Shown one piece after another: positions 7,090 through 14,204 of a stretch of DNA of 20,337 bases. The notes beneath the pieces were generated by a model, which ran no database searches, was not told the origin of the DNA, and saw only the letters and a list, made by a program, of their open reading frames with translations. The stretch is from the NCBI GenBank assembly GCA_019113455.1, contig DXHG01000211.1:1-20337 (forward strand), given 5' to 3'. Made by a program: the position numbers and the translations under genes. Source of the stretch: Candidatus Treponema faecavium. GTDB lineage: Bacteria > Spirochaetota > Spirochaetia > Treponematales > Treponemataceae. Within the stretch, counting starts at the first letter, position 1; the number at the start of each line of letters is the position of its first letter.

Positions 7090-8689
7090 GCGCAGGCTGC
7101 TGATTGCCGACGATGACGCGCTTGCCCGTATCGGCATCAGGACGCTGATTCCGTTCGGCGATTTTGGCTTTACCGATATAGAAGAAGCGGCGAACGGAAT
7201 CGAGGCGTTTGAGAAAGCGTTCTCGTTTAAGCCGGATCTGATTCTGACGGATATTCTGATGCCCGGCTTGACCGGAATTGAGCTGATACACAAGTGTCAT
7301 GAAGCCGGTATGCAGACAAAATTTATTGTGCTTTCTTCTCATGAGGATTTTAACTATGTGCGTGAGGCGCTGAAATCAGGGGCGTCAGACTATATTCTTA
7401 AAACGGAATTGGAGAAAAAAACGTTTTCACGTGCAGTAAGCCGCATTTTTACTGTTGCGCCTGAGTCGGAACTGAATACGGCGCACACGGAAAATATTCA
7501 GGAACGCAAAATACGCGAGCTTCTCTTTCAGCAGGAAGAACTTGATGACATACAGATAGCGCAGGCTGAAATGCTTTTAGGGAAACAGACCAGTCTTTTT
7601 ATCTCAATGATAGTGAAGATTGTATCCGATAAGCTGCCGTCGGCTGAACATATACAGGATGAGCTCGAGTCTCCCGCGCGCAACGTGTTTCGGGAGTTGC
7701 TTCGCGGTTATGCCGGCAGCGCGTGTGTCTATATCGGCGGCAGGACGTTTTTTATGTATGTGCCGCTCGATATTTACCACCTTGCGTTTGCCGAAGTTAA
7801 AAAGTATATCGATCAGCTTGCGCAGAATATGCAGAACATGATGTTTTTTACGGCGAACGCCGCCGTTTCGGCGGGAGTCAGCGATATTCATTCTTCGCTG
7901 AGAACATTGCCGCAAGCGTTTGTCGAAGCGCAGAACGCGGCAAATAAGGCGCTGCAAAAAAAAGAACCAGTCTGTTATGCCGGTTCGGATAGGCCTGTGC
8001 AAAACGCCCATGGCGAGCACAGCGCGGAAAGCAGCATTGCATGCCTGACGAAAGCGTTTCAGTCGCTGAATGCGGAACAGATCCGACTGATCTCCGAACA
8101 GCTGCTCGTGCAGCTGGAAAATGAGGCGATATATACGCCGCAGCGGATGCAGAGTATCTGTTATATGCTGATGCTGGCAGCTCAGAACTTTGTGCAGAAT
8201 TTGACGATAGACCCTGCTGTTATATGGAACAGATTAGATGCGACCGGCTCGCATATGCTTGCGGAACAGCAGATTCTCATGCTGCGCACACATGACGAAT
8301 ATCTAAACTGGTGCAGAAACTTATGCAGGGAACTGCAGTATATCCTAACGCCGGAAGAATCTGCCGTAAAGAAAATCATCGAAGCTAAGAATTATATCAA
8401 GCAGCATTATGCTGAAAATATTACGCTCGACATGGTTGCCGCAGAAACGGGCTTTTCACCGGGATGGTTCAGTAAAACATTCAGCAAGATAACGGGCAAT
8501 AAGTTTATTGATTATGTAACGTTTGTCCGTATTTCTAAGGCAAAGGAATTATTAAAGACGACTCAGTATAAGGTACTTGCGATTGCGGAAATGGTCGGGT
8601 ACGACAATACGACGTATTTCAGTTACTTATTTAAAAAAGAAACGGGTATGACTCCGCAGGAATTCCGGCAGCAACCGCAAAATTCTTAA
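7082..8689 (+). CDS. YesN-type response regulator with AraC output domain
   Basis: DNA-binding response regulator partnering the kinase before it, 535 residues. The N-terminal receiver domain has the acidic pair D10/D11, the phosphoacceptor D57 (LILTDILMPG), the conserved Ser of VLSS at about 85 and K107 (YILKTE). A central, largely helical region (about 125-425) has no motif I recognise. The C-terminal AraC/XylS domain at about 432-530 has two helix-turn-helices, the second seen in LAIAEMVGYDNTTYFSYLFKKETGMTPQEFR. The ATG follows a GAGAGG Shine-Dalgarno and overlaps the kinase stop. The position next to a sugar ABC importer is the common arrangement for this family, in which the regulator activates the importer operon. 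The target site is likely in the 8690-8845 gap (inference). Confidence 0.94.
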   Translation: MNKRRLLIADDDALARIGIRTLIPFGDFGFTDIEEAANGIEAFEKAFSFKPDLILTDILMPGLTGIELIHKCHEAGMQTKFIVLSSHEDFNYVREALKSGASDYILKTELEKKTFSRAVSRIFTVAPESELNTAHTENIQERKIRELLFQQEELDDIQIAQAEMLLGKQTSLFISMIVKIVSDKLPSAEHIQDELESPARNVFRELLRGYAGSACVYIGGRTFFMYVPLDIYHLAFAEVKKYIDQLAQNMQNMMFFTANAAVSAGVSDIHSSLRTLPQAFVEAQNAANKALQKKEPVCYAGSDRPVQNAHGEHSAESSIACLTKAFQSLNAEQIRLISEQLLVQLENEAIYTPQRMQSICYMLMLAAQNFVQNLTIDPAVIWNRLDATGSHMLAEQQILMLRTHDEYLNWCRNLCRELQYILTPEESAVKKIIEAKNYIKQHYAENITLDMVAAETGFSPGWFSKTFSKITGNKFIDYVTFVRISKAKELLKTTQYKVLAIAEMVGYDNTTYFSYLFKKETGMTPQEFRQQPQNS

Positions 8690-8700
8690 ATTGGAAACAA

Positions 8701-8716
8701 AAAAACAATAGTTTTT
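8701..8716 (+). terminator. Weak AT-rich hairpin after the response regulator
   Basis: AAAAAC (8701-8706), loop AATA, GTTTTT (8711-8716), preceded by more A and followed by ATATT. The stem is only 6 bp and has one GC pair. It is a possible weak bidirectional terminator just after the TAA at 8687-8689. Confidence 0.25.
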
Positions 8717-8744
8717 ATATTACGGTAAACAGGTTCCTTTTCTT

Positions 8745-8782
8745 ATAAAGAAAAAAGTGAAAATATATGCTTTTTTCTTTAT
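8745..8782. repeat. 13-bp perfect inverted repeat upstream of the importer promoter
   Basis: ATAAAGAAAAAAG (8745-8757) is exactly complementary to CTTTTTTCTTTAT (8770-8782), with a 12-base AT-rich loop. The right arm ends where the candidate -35 of the importer operon begins. It could be a protein-binding site for the neighbouring regulator, or an AT-rich terminator of the two-component operon. The stem is long but almost without GC pairs, so a classical terminator is less likely. Confidence 0.5.
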
Positions 8783-8811
8783 TTACAAATCACCGCCGGC
8801 GGCATGATACT
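8782..8811 (+). promoter_or_regulatory. Candidate promoter of the sugar importer operon
   Basis: TTTACA (8782-8787), an 18-bp spacer and GATACT (8806-8811). The predicted start is near 8818, giving a leader of about 28 bases with GGAGG at 8836-8840. A perfect 10-bp palindrome, CCGCCGGCGG (8793-8802), sits inside the spacer, an ideal place for a repressor. The spacer is otherwise surrounded by AT-rich DNA. Confidence 0.45.
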
Positions 8812-8845
8812 ACCGTACAGAGTTTATCTTTCGTTGGAGGTTCAG

Positions 8846-10138
8846 ATGAAAAAGATTTTAGCTGGTTTGCTGCTGCTGTCTGCAGCATTTGCTTTTGCCG
8901 GCGGCAACAAAGATTCCGCCGCTGAAGAAAGCGGCGTAACGACGCTCAGCTTTATTAACTGGGGAAGCGCAGAAGAAGCAACGATGGCGGCTTTTAACGC
9001 TATGATTGCAGATTTTGAGCAGAAAAACCCTGATATCAAAATTGACAACTGGGTGGTGCCGTACAATCAGATGTTTGACCAGTTGCTTATCCTCAATGCA
9101 GGCGGGGAACCGCCCGATGTCGCGCAGCTGCACGGAACATGGGTAAGCGCGCTGCAGAATGCCGGAGCACTTGCGCCGCTTGATTCACTGCTGCCTCAGA
9201 ACGTGCAGGATGATTTTTACCCGCAGGTTAAGGAAGGTCTTATTTACAACGGTCAGCTGTATGCGGCTCCGTGGTCGCCGAGTCCCGTTGTGCTTTACTA
9301 TAATAAAACGCTGCTGAACAAGGCAGGATATACAGAACCTCCCAAAACAATGGAAGAATTATTTGTAATGGCAGAGGCTGTAGCCAATCTTGGCGCCGAC
9401 GAATCAGGCAACACTATTTATGGCGTCGGCATCCAAAGCAAGAAGCTGAACAGCTCCGGCTTTTACTTTCTGCCATTTATTTGGGATAAAGGCGGGGACT
9501 TAACAGATGAGACGGGCAACGTCGTTATCAACAGTGATGCAACAAAACAGGCGCTTGCTGAGGTTAAAGAGCTGTTTGATAAGAATATATCTCCTGTCGG
9601 CCTTGAAATAAAAGATTTACGCACACTGTTTGCTCAAGGGTTGCTCGGTTTTACTTTTGACGGCGATTTCGGCTATGCGACATTCCTTGCGCTGAGCCCT
9701 AAAGGTCAGGCGTTTGCCGATGAAATCGGCATTGCTGTAATGCCAGGAGAACCCGGTAATATGAACGGTTTCTTTATTGAACATAATCTGGGAATTTTTG
9801 AAAAATCAGAAAAGAAAGAAGCCGCGGCCCGCTTTGTCGCGTATCTCAGCAGTCCTGAAGCAATGGCTATTTACAACGCGAACAATGGGAATAAGACACC
9901 GGCGCGCTACAGTGTAGAACAAATACCGTTCTATTCCGCGCCAGAAAATGCGCATATGCGGCAGTTTATTACTGCAATGCAGAATTCACGGCCGCTGCCG
10001 CAGAAGAATCCTGGCTTTGTCGCCGCGATGGAAGAAATTGCTGAAGGTATTCAGAGAGTCGGTATCAATAACGAGTCTCCAGACACAGTAGTTCCTGAAA
10101 TGGCGGAAAAAATTATACGGATTTATTCTGAACAATAA
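8846..10138 (+). CDS. Sugar ABC transporter periplasmic solute-binding protein
   Basis: Family 1 extracellular solute-binding protein (MalE/UgpB-like), 430 residues, the ligand-capturing part of an ABC importer. The ATG at 8846 was chosen because GGAGG lies at 8836-8840 and the product begins with a signal peptide, MKKILAGLLLLSAAFAFA, then GGNKDSAAEE. The in-frame ATG at 8804 lies upstream of the -10 hexamer. There is no Cys lipobox, so cleavage by signal peptidase I to a soluble periplasmic protein is predicted. Typical segments include INWGSAEEATMAAFNAMIAD near the start of the mature protein, PDVAQLHG, APWSPSPVVLYYNKTLLNKAGY (which closely fits the family consensus for the first hinge), and AARFVAYLSSPEAM near the C-terminus. 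The substrate is unknown. The downstream sulfatase suggests a sulfated or otherwise modified sugar (inference). Confidence 0.93.
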   Translation: MKKILAGLLLLSAAFAFAGGNKDSAAEESGVTTLSFINWGSAEEATMAAFNAMIADFEQKNPDIKIDNWVVPYNQMFDQLLILNAGGEPPDVAQLHGTWVSALQNAGALAPLDSLLPQNVQDDFYPQVKEGLIYNGQLYAAPWSPSPVVLYYNKTLLNKAGYTEPPKTMEELFVMAEAVANLGADESGNTIYGVGIQSKKLNSSGFYFLPFIWDKGGDLTDETGNVVINSDATKQALAEVKELFDKNISPVGLEIKDLRTLFAQGLLGFTFDGDFGYATFLALSPKGQAFADEIGIAVMPGEPGNMNGFFIEHNLGIFEKSEKKEAAARFVAYLSSPEAMAIYNANNGNKTPARYSVEQIPFYSAPENAHMRQFITAMQNSRPLPQKNPGFVAAMEEIAEGIQRVGINNESPDTVVPEMAEKIIRIYSEQ

Positions 10139-10144
10139 ACCGTA

Positions 10145-10190
10145 CAGGACAGGCGCTCCTTTCCGCAATAAAAAGGCAGCGCTTGTCCTG
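10145..10190 (+). promoter_or_regulatory. Long intercistronic stem-loop after the binding-protein gene
   Basis: CAGGACAGGCGCT (10145-10157) pairs with AGCGCTTGTCCTG (10178-10190): 13 pairs with one G-U. The stem is extended past a bulged C by CCTTT/AAAGG to a loop of about nine bases. It lies 7 bases after the binding-protein stop and would protect the upstream mRNA from 3' exonucleases, raising binding protein over permeases, as known for malE-malF REP hairpins. Confidence 0.6.
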
Positions 10191-10192
10191 CG

Positions 10193-10212
10193 AAGAGCTT
10201 TGCTCTTTTATT
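10193..10212 (+). terminator. Attenuator-like hairpin before the first permease
   Basis: AAGAGC (10193-10198), loop TTT and GCTCTT (10202-10207), running into TTATT. The six-pair stem with a T-rich tail resembles a weak intrinsic terminator. It would reduce read-through into the permease and sulfatase genes rather than stop it. Confidence 0.45.
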
Positions 10213-10228
10213 ACGTAAGGGATATGCT

Positions 10229-11155
10229 ATGAAAAATACGATAGCCATTAAGGAACATAAGCTTTCTACGCACCAGCAGGATACAATATTCGCTGTGCTG
10301 TGCATTCTACCGGTATTTATAGGTTTGTCTTTCGTTGTATTTGCGCCTATTATTCAGGCTATTTGGATCAGTTTTCATAAATACCGAATATCAAGCAGCG
10401 CGCCGCCGGTATGGAATAATTTTCAGAATTATATTCAAATGTTTCAGGATGGAACAGCGCTGGCATATTTTACTAATACACTGATTTTTATAGCAGGCGT
10501 TGTCATTACACAGGTTATCCTTGCGTTTATGATAGCCCTTTTGCTTAACAGCAATATCCCGGGGCAGAAAGCGCTGCGGGCAGTTTTTTTAATTCCGTGG
10601 ACGATTCCTTCTGTTGTTACGGCGCTGCTGTGGACATGGCTGCTGCAGCCGCAGTACGGAGTGCTCAACTATATTTTTCATGCGCTGGGTTTTCAGGAAG
10701 AACTGAATAAACTATGGGTACAGGATCCCCAGCTGGCAATGGTCAGTGTGATTATCGCCTGTGTATGGAGGCAGACGCCGTATATGATGATTATGCTGCT
10801 TGCCGGTCTTCAGTCTGTACCGCAGGACCTGATTGAAGCGGCAAAAATCGACGGCGCATCAAAAGTCAGCATTTTTAAGAATGTTGTGCTGCCGTCTATC
10901 AGGCCGGTTCTTGATACATCGATTGTTGTCGCCATCATAAATAACTCGCAGATGTTTGCTATTATTTATAATATGACAGCCGGAGGGCCTATGATAAATA
11001 CAACGACCGTATCTGTTGCGGCATATAAGCTCGCTTTTATTAATTTTGACTTTGGGGCTGGTTCCGCTATAGGAGTACTCTGGCTCGTGTTTTTAAGCGT
11101 TTTTGTTTTTTTCTATAAGAAATACTCTGATAAGAATCTCAGTTCATATATCTAA
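10229..11155 (+). CDS. Sugar ABC transporter permease, MalF/UgpA type
   Basis: Inner-membrane subunit of a carbohydrate ABC importer, 308 residues, about six transmembrane helices. The first is at about 20-48 (FAVLCILPVFIGLSFVVFAP), then about 83-106, 117-140, 170-195, 230-252 and 280-302. The cytoplasmic EAA loop that docks on the ATPase is at 203-222: EAAKIDGASKVSIFKNVVLP, with the required EAA and G. The ATG follows AAGGGA. It pairs with the MalG-type gene 13 bases downstream. The 90-base gap before it holds two hairpins that may lower its expression relative to the binding protein. No ATPase gene is present in this cluster. Confidence 0.95.
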   Translation: MKNTIAIKEHKLSTHQQDTIFAVLCILPVFIGLSFVVFAPIIQAIWISFHKYRISSSAPPVWNNFQNYIQMFQDGTALAYFTNTLIFIAGVVITQVILAFMIALLLNSNIPGQKALRAVFLIPWTIPSVVTALLWTWLLQPQYGVLNYIFHALGFQEELNKLWVQDPQLAMVSVIIACVWRQTPYMMIMLLAGLQSVPQDLIEAAKIDGASKVSIFKNVVLPSIRPVLDTSIVVAIINNSQMFAIIYNMTAGGPMINTTTVSVAAYKLAFINFDFGAGSAIGVLWLVFLSVFVFFYKKYSDKNLSSYI

Positions 11156-11168
11156 GAAAGGAGACCTC

Positions 11169-12005
11169 ATGAAATCATCAAAACTGACGTCTTTCATCTT
11201 CCGGTATATATTATTGGTCATACTGCTTGTGCTTTTTATTTTTCCGGTATACTGGATGGTTGTTTCTTCTTTTCAGAACAATACGCAGCTCATGTCGTTT
11301 CCGCCGAAATTCTTCGGGCAGAACGGAACACTGCAAAATTATGTGCATATTCTTTCGCAGTCAAAATTTATCGGATACTTTAAAAACAGCGTTATTGTTT
11401 CTTTTTGTTCCGTACTGCTCAGCATGGTTGTATCGGTATTTGCCGGCTACGCATTTTCCCGCTACGAACTGCCGTTCAAAAATATCCTGATGGCATCAAT
11501 TCTGAATATTCAGATATTTCCCGTGACTGTAATCATTATTTCGCTGTTTACGTTTTATACAAAGCTGCACCTGCTTAATACGTACCGCGGTTTAATACTC
11601 GCGGATATTATCTATACGCTTCCGTTTACCGTGTGGTTTCTTAAATCATTCTTTGACACTATTCCTAAATCGATAGACGAAGCTGCAAAAATAGACGGCT
11701 GCGGACGGCTGAAAGTGTTGCAGGCAGTCATTCTGCCGCTCATCAAACCAGGGCTCATCGCAATTGCTATTTACACATTCCTATATTCATGGGATGATTT
11801 TGTATTTGCGCTGACGATTATGCGCACAGAATCCATGAAAACGCTGCCGCTCGGCATTGTTCAAAGTTTTATGGGTGAATATGTGCATGACTATGCGGGT
11901 ATGATGACGCTTTCTGTTATTTCTTCTATTCCGGTTGTGGCTGCATTTTTGTTCACGCAAAAACATATGATTGCAGGGCTCACCAGCGGAGCGGTCAAAG
12001 GATAA
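11169..12005 (+). CDS. Sugar ABC transporter permease, MalG/UgpE type
   Basis: Second inner-membrane subunit of the same carbohydrate importer, 278 residues, with about six hydrophobic segments. The first is at about 12-34 (RYILLVILLVLFIFPVYWMVV), and the family-typical FPVYWMVVSSF is visible. The EAA loop is at 171-190: EAAKIDGCGRLKVLQAVILP. The ATG at 11169 has a strong AAAGGAG Shine-Dalgarno, whereas the in-frame ATG at 11103 lies inside the previous gene and is rejected. The gap from the first permease is 13 bases, so they are surely co-transcribed. The C-terminus ends with the usual QKHMIAGLTSGAVKG segment of this family. Confidence 0.95.
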   Translation: MKSSKLTSFIFRYILLVILLVLFIFPVYWMVVSSFQNNTQLMSFPPKFFGQNGTLQNYVHILSQSKFIGYFKNSVIVSFCSVLLSMVVSVFAGYAFSRYELPFKNILMASILNIQIFPVTVIIISLFTFYTKLHLLNTYRGLILADIIYTLPFTVWFLKSFFDTIPKSIDEAAKIDGCGRLKVLQAVILPLIKPGLIAIAIYTFLYSWDDFVFALTIMRTESMKTLPLGIVQSFMGEYVHDYAGMMTLSVISSIPVVAAFLFTQKHMIAGLTSGAVKG

Positions 12006-12069
12006 TGCAAAGCTGCACTGCGTCAAACCACACAGTGTTTTGTATCAACTGTTATTTTAAGGAAAAACA

Positions 12070-13482
12070 ATGAAACCAAATATTGTATTGATTCTGATAG
12101 ACGATATGGGGTGGAAGGACGCTTCTTTCTGCGGCAGCTCTTTTTATGAGACACCTAACCTCGACAGCCTCGCAGCACAGGGTATGCAGTTTACCGAAGC
12201 GTATGCGTCTTGTCCGGTGTGTTCCCCGTCACGGGCAAGTATTCTGACCGGCCAATATCCGGCACGCCTTGGCCTCACAGACTGGATAGATATGGAGGGG
12301 AATTATCATCCGTGTACAGGCAGGGTTATTGATGCGCCGTATGTCAAATGCCTTGAGCTGCATCACCGCACAGTTGCAGATGCGCTGCGTGAAAACGGCT
12401 ATCATACATGGCACGTCGGAAAATGGCACTTGGGCGCACCGCAGTATTATCCCGAATACCATGGATTTGAAAAAAATATCGGCGGCTGTTCCTGGGGACA
12501 TCCGCATAATGGCTATTTTAGTCCATACGGTATTGAAACGCTTCCCGAGGGATCAGACGGCGAGTATTTGACAGACCGGATAACTGACGAGGCAATACGG
12601 CTGATTAAAACTGCTGATAATGCGCCGTTCTTTTTGAATCTGTGGCATTATGCAGTGCATATTCCGATTCAGGCGCCGCAGACGCTCATCGATCGATTTG
12701 CAAAAAAAGCTCATGATATGGGACTTGATACGCAGCAGGCAATTATTGCAGGAGAGCATTTTCCCTCAGATCAGAAACACCATCTTCGTGTACAGCGGCG
12801 GGTGATACAGTCAGATCCCGTATATGCTGCAATGCTGTTTAATCTGGATTGGAATATAGGCAGACTTATTGACTGCCTGAAAGAAACCGGTCAGTATGAA
12901 AATACGCTGATTATATTCACTTCAGATAACGGCGGTCTGTCTACGGCAGAAGGATCTCCGACTTGCAACCTCCCCGCGGCGGAAGGCAAAGGGTGGACAT
13001 ACGACGGCGGTATTCGAGTACCGCAATTTGCCGTATGGCCCGGCGTCATTCCGGCCGGCAGCACATGCTGTACGCCGGTAACAAGCACCGATTTTTATCC
13101 GACATTCCTTGAAGCTGCGGGACTGCCGCTGGAGCCAGAGCATCATCTTGACGGCGTAAGCATGATGCCGTTGCTGATGCAGCAGGGAGACTTTGAACGA
13201 AACACAATTTTTTGGCATTATCCGCATTACGGAAATCAAGGCGGCCATCCGTCTGCGGCGGTACGCTGCAAAGAATGGAAGCTGATTGAGTTTTTTGAAA
13301 ACGGGCATATCGAATTATATAATCTGAAACACGATATGGAAGAAAAGCACAACGTTGCGGCTCAGTATCCCGAACAGGCTCAGGAACTGCAGAACCTGCT
13401 TCATGCGTGGCAGAAATCGGTAGAAGCGGCGTTCCCACGAAAAAATACCGCAGATCATTCTGATGGTACAAACAGCGACTGA
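12070..13482 (+). CDS. Type I sulfatase (arylsulfatase A-like), apparently cytoplasmic
   Basis: Formylglycine-dependent sulfatase hydrolysing sulfate esters, 470 residues, close to family length. Metal ligands D11/D12 follow the first strand (NIVLILIDD). The signature C51-SPSR55 provides the Cys that must be oxidised to formylglycine. K118 and H120 in GKWHLG, H197 in YAVHIP, D286/N287 in TSDNGG and K307 before YDGGIRVP complete the usual active-site set. The protein starts directly with the first core strand and has no signal peptide or lipobox, so it should act in the cytoplasm on imported substrate. Being Cys-type, it could be matured anaerobically by a radical-SAM anSME enzyme, which is not encoded here. 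It lies 64 bases after the permease, with an AAGGA Shine-Dalgarno, so it is probably the last gene of the importer operon. The substrate (sulfated glycan sugar) is inference. Confidence 0.94.
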   Translation: MKPNIVLILIDDMGWKDASFCGSSFYETPNLDSLAAQGMQFTEAYASCPVCSPSRASILTGQYPARLGLTDWIDMEGNYHPCTGRVIDAPYVKCLELHHRTVADALRENGYHTWHVGKWHLGAPQYYPEYHGFEKNIGGCSWGHPHNGYFSPYGIETLPEGSDGEYLTDRITDEAIRLIKTADNAPFFLNLWHYAVHIPIQAPQTLIDRFAKKAHDMGLDTQQAIIAGEHFPSDQKHHLRVQRRVIQSDPVYAAMLFNLDWNIGRLIDCLKETGQYENTLIIFTSDNGGLSTAEGSPTCNLPAAEGKGWTYDGGIRVPQFAVWPGVIPAGSTCCTPVTSTDFYPTFLEAAGLPLEPEHHLDGVSMMPLLMQQGDFERNTIFWHYPHYGNQGGHPSAAVRCKEWKLIEFFENGHIELYNLKHDMEEKHNVAAQYPEQAQELQNLLHAWQKSVEAAFPRKNTADHSDGTNSD

Positions 13483-13508
13483 AAACACCGCCATATCTCC
13501 CCGCGCTA

Positions 13509-14204
13509 TCATTCCATCATGCGCGCATCGAACTCGTCTGACTCGCCGCTCCAACAGACAGCGCCTGCACGCATCATGATAATGCGCGAGCACACATACC
13601 GCGCTTCCGCGAGGTCGTGCGTTACCATGATGCCGGTAAAGCCCGTACTGCGCTGCATGGCAAGCATATCCTCGGCGAGCCGTTTGCGGAGTGGCGCATC
13701 AAGCGACGAGAACGGCTCGTCAAAGAGCACAAGTTCGGGCTGCATGATAAGCGTGCGCGCAAGCGAGACGCGCTGCGCCTCCCCGCCCGAAAGCGATTCA
13801 GGCCAGCGGCGGGCAAAACCTGCAAGACCGAATCGTTCAAGAAACAGTTCCGCCCGTTCCCTGCTTTCCTTCTTCTTTACTCCGGCGCAGCGAAGCCCGT
13901 AAGCCACATTGTCTATGACGCGCATGTGGGCAAACAGCGCGCCGCTCTGGAACACCATGCCAATACCGCGCTTATGCGGCGGCACGCCGGTAAGTTCCCT
14001 GCCTGCCAGCCGTACAGACGCGTCCGTGTTGTCGGGTGCAAGGAGTCCGCTTATCATGCGCAGCACCGTCGATTTGCCGCTGCCTGAAGGCCCGACAATC
14101 GCCGTAAACGAGCCGCGCGCCGCCTGCGCTGAAAACGCTACCTGTATCGAGGCGCGCTGTTTACATAAGCGGCTCGCCGAAAAATACGAATCATCTGCCA
14201 TCAT
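13509..14204 (-). CDS. thiQ: Thiamine ABC transporter ATP-binding protein (ThiQ-like)
   Basis: Cytoplasmic ATPase of a thiamine/TPP importer, 231 residues. Walker A GPSGSGKST is at 38-46, the Q-loop is at Q86 (MVFQSGALF), the signature LSGGEAQR at 138-145, Walker B LVLFDEP at 158-164 and the switch His at H196 (VTHDLAEA). All catalytic elements are present. The short length, lacking the C-terminal regulatory domain of MalK-type ATPases, fits ThiQ. The ATG at 14204 follows AAGGAAC and overlaps the end of the permease gene by 14 bases, so translation is coupled. It is the last gene of the operon and converges on the sulfatase gene, with 26 bases between stops and no clear terminator. The substrate is inferred from the adjacent ThiB. 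Confidence 0.9.
   Translation of the reverse strand: MMADDSYFSASRLCKQRASIQVAFSAQAARGSFTAIVGPSGSGKSTVLRMISGLLAPDNTDASVRLAGRELTGVPPHKRGIGMVFQSGALFAHMRVIDNVAYGLRCAGVKKKESRERAELFLERFGLAGFARRWPESLSGGEAQRVSLARTLIMQPELVLFDEPFSSLDAPLRKRLAEDMLAMQRSTGFTGIMVTHDLAEARYVCSRIIMMRAGAVCWSGESDEFDARMME

Noticed and set aside
8812..10147. Repeated ACCGTACAG at 8812-8820 and 10139-10147 as a shared operator
   Set aside because: A single 9-mer match is expected many times by chance in 20 kb, and the second copy lies at a gene end rather than a promoter.
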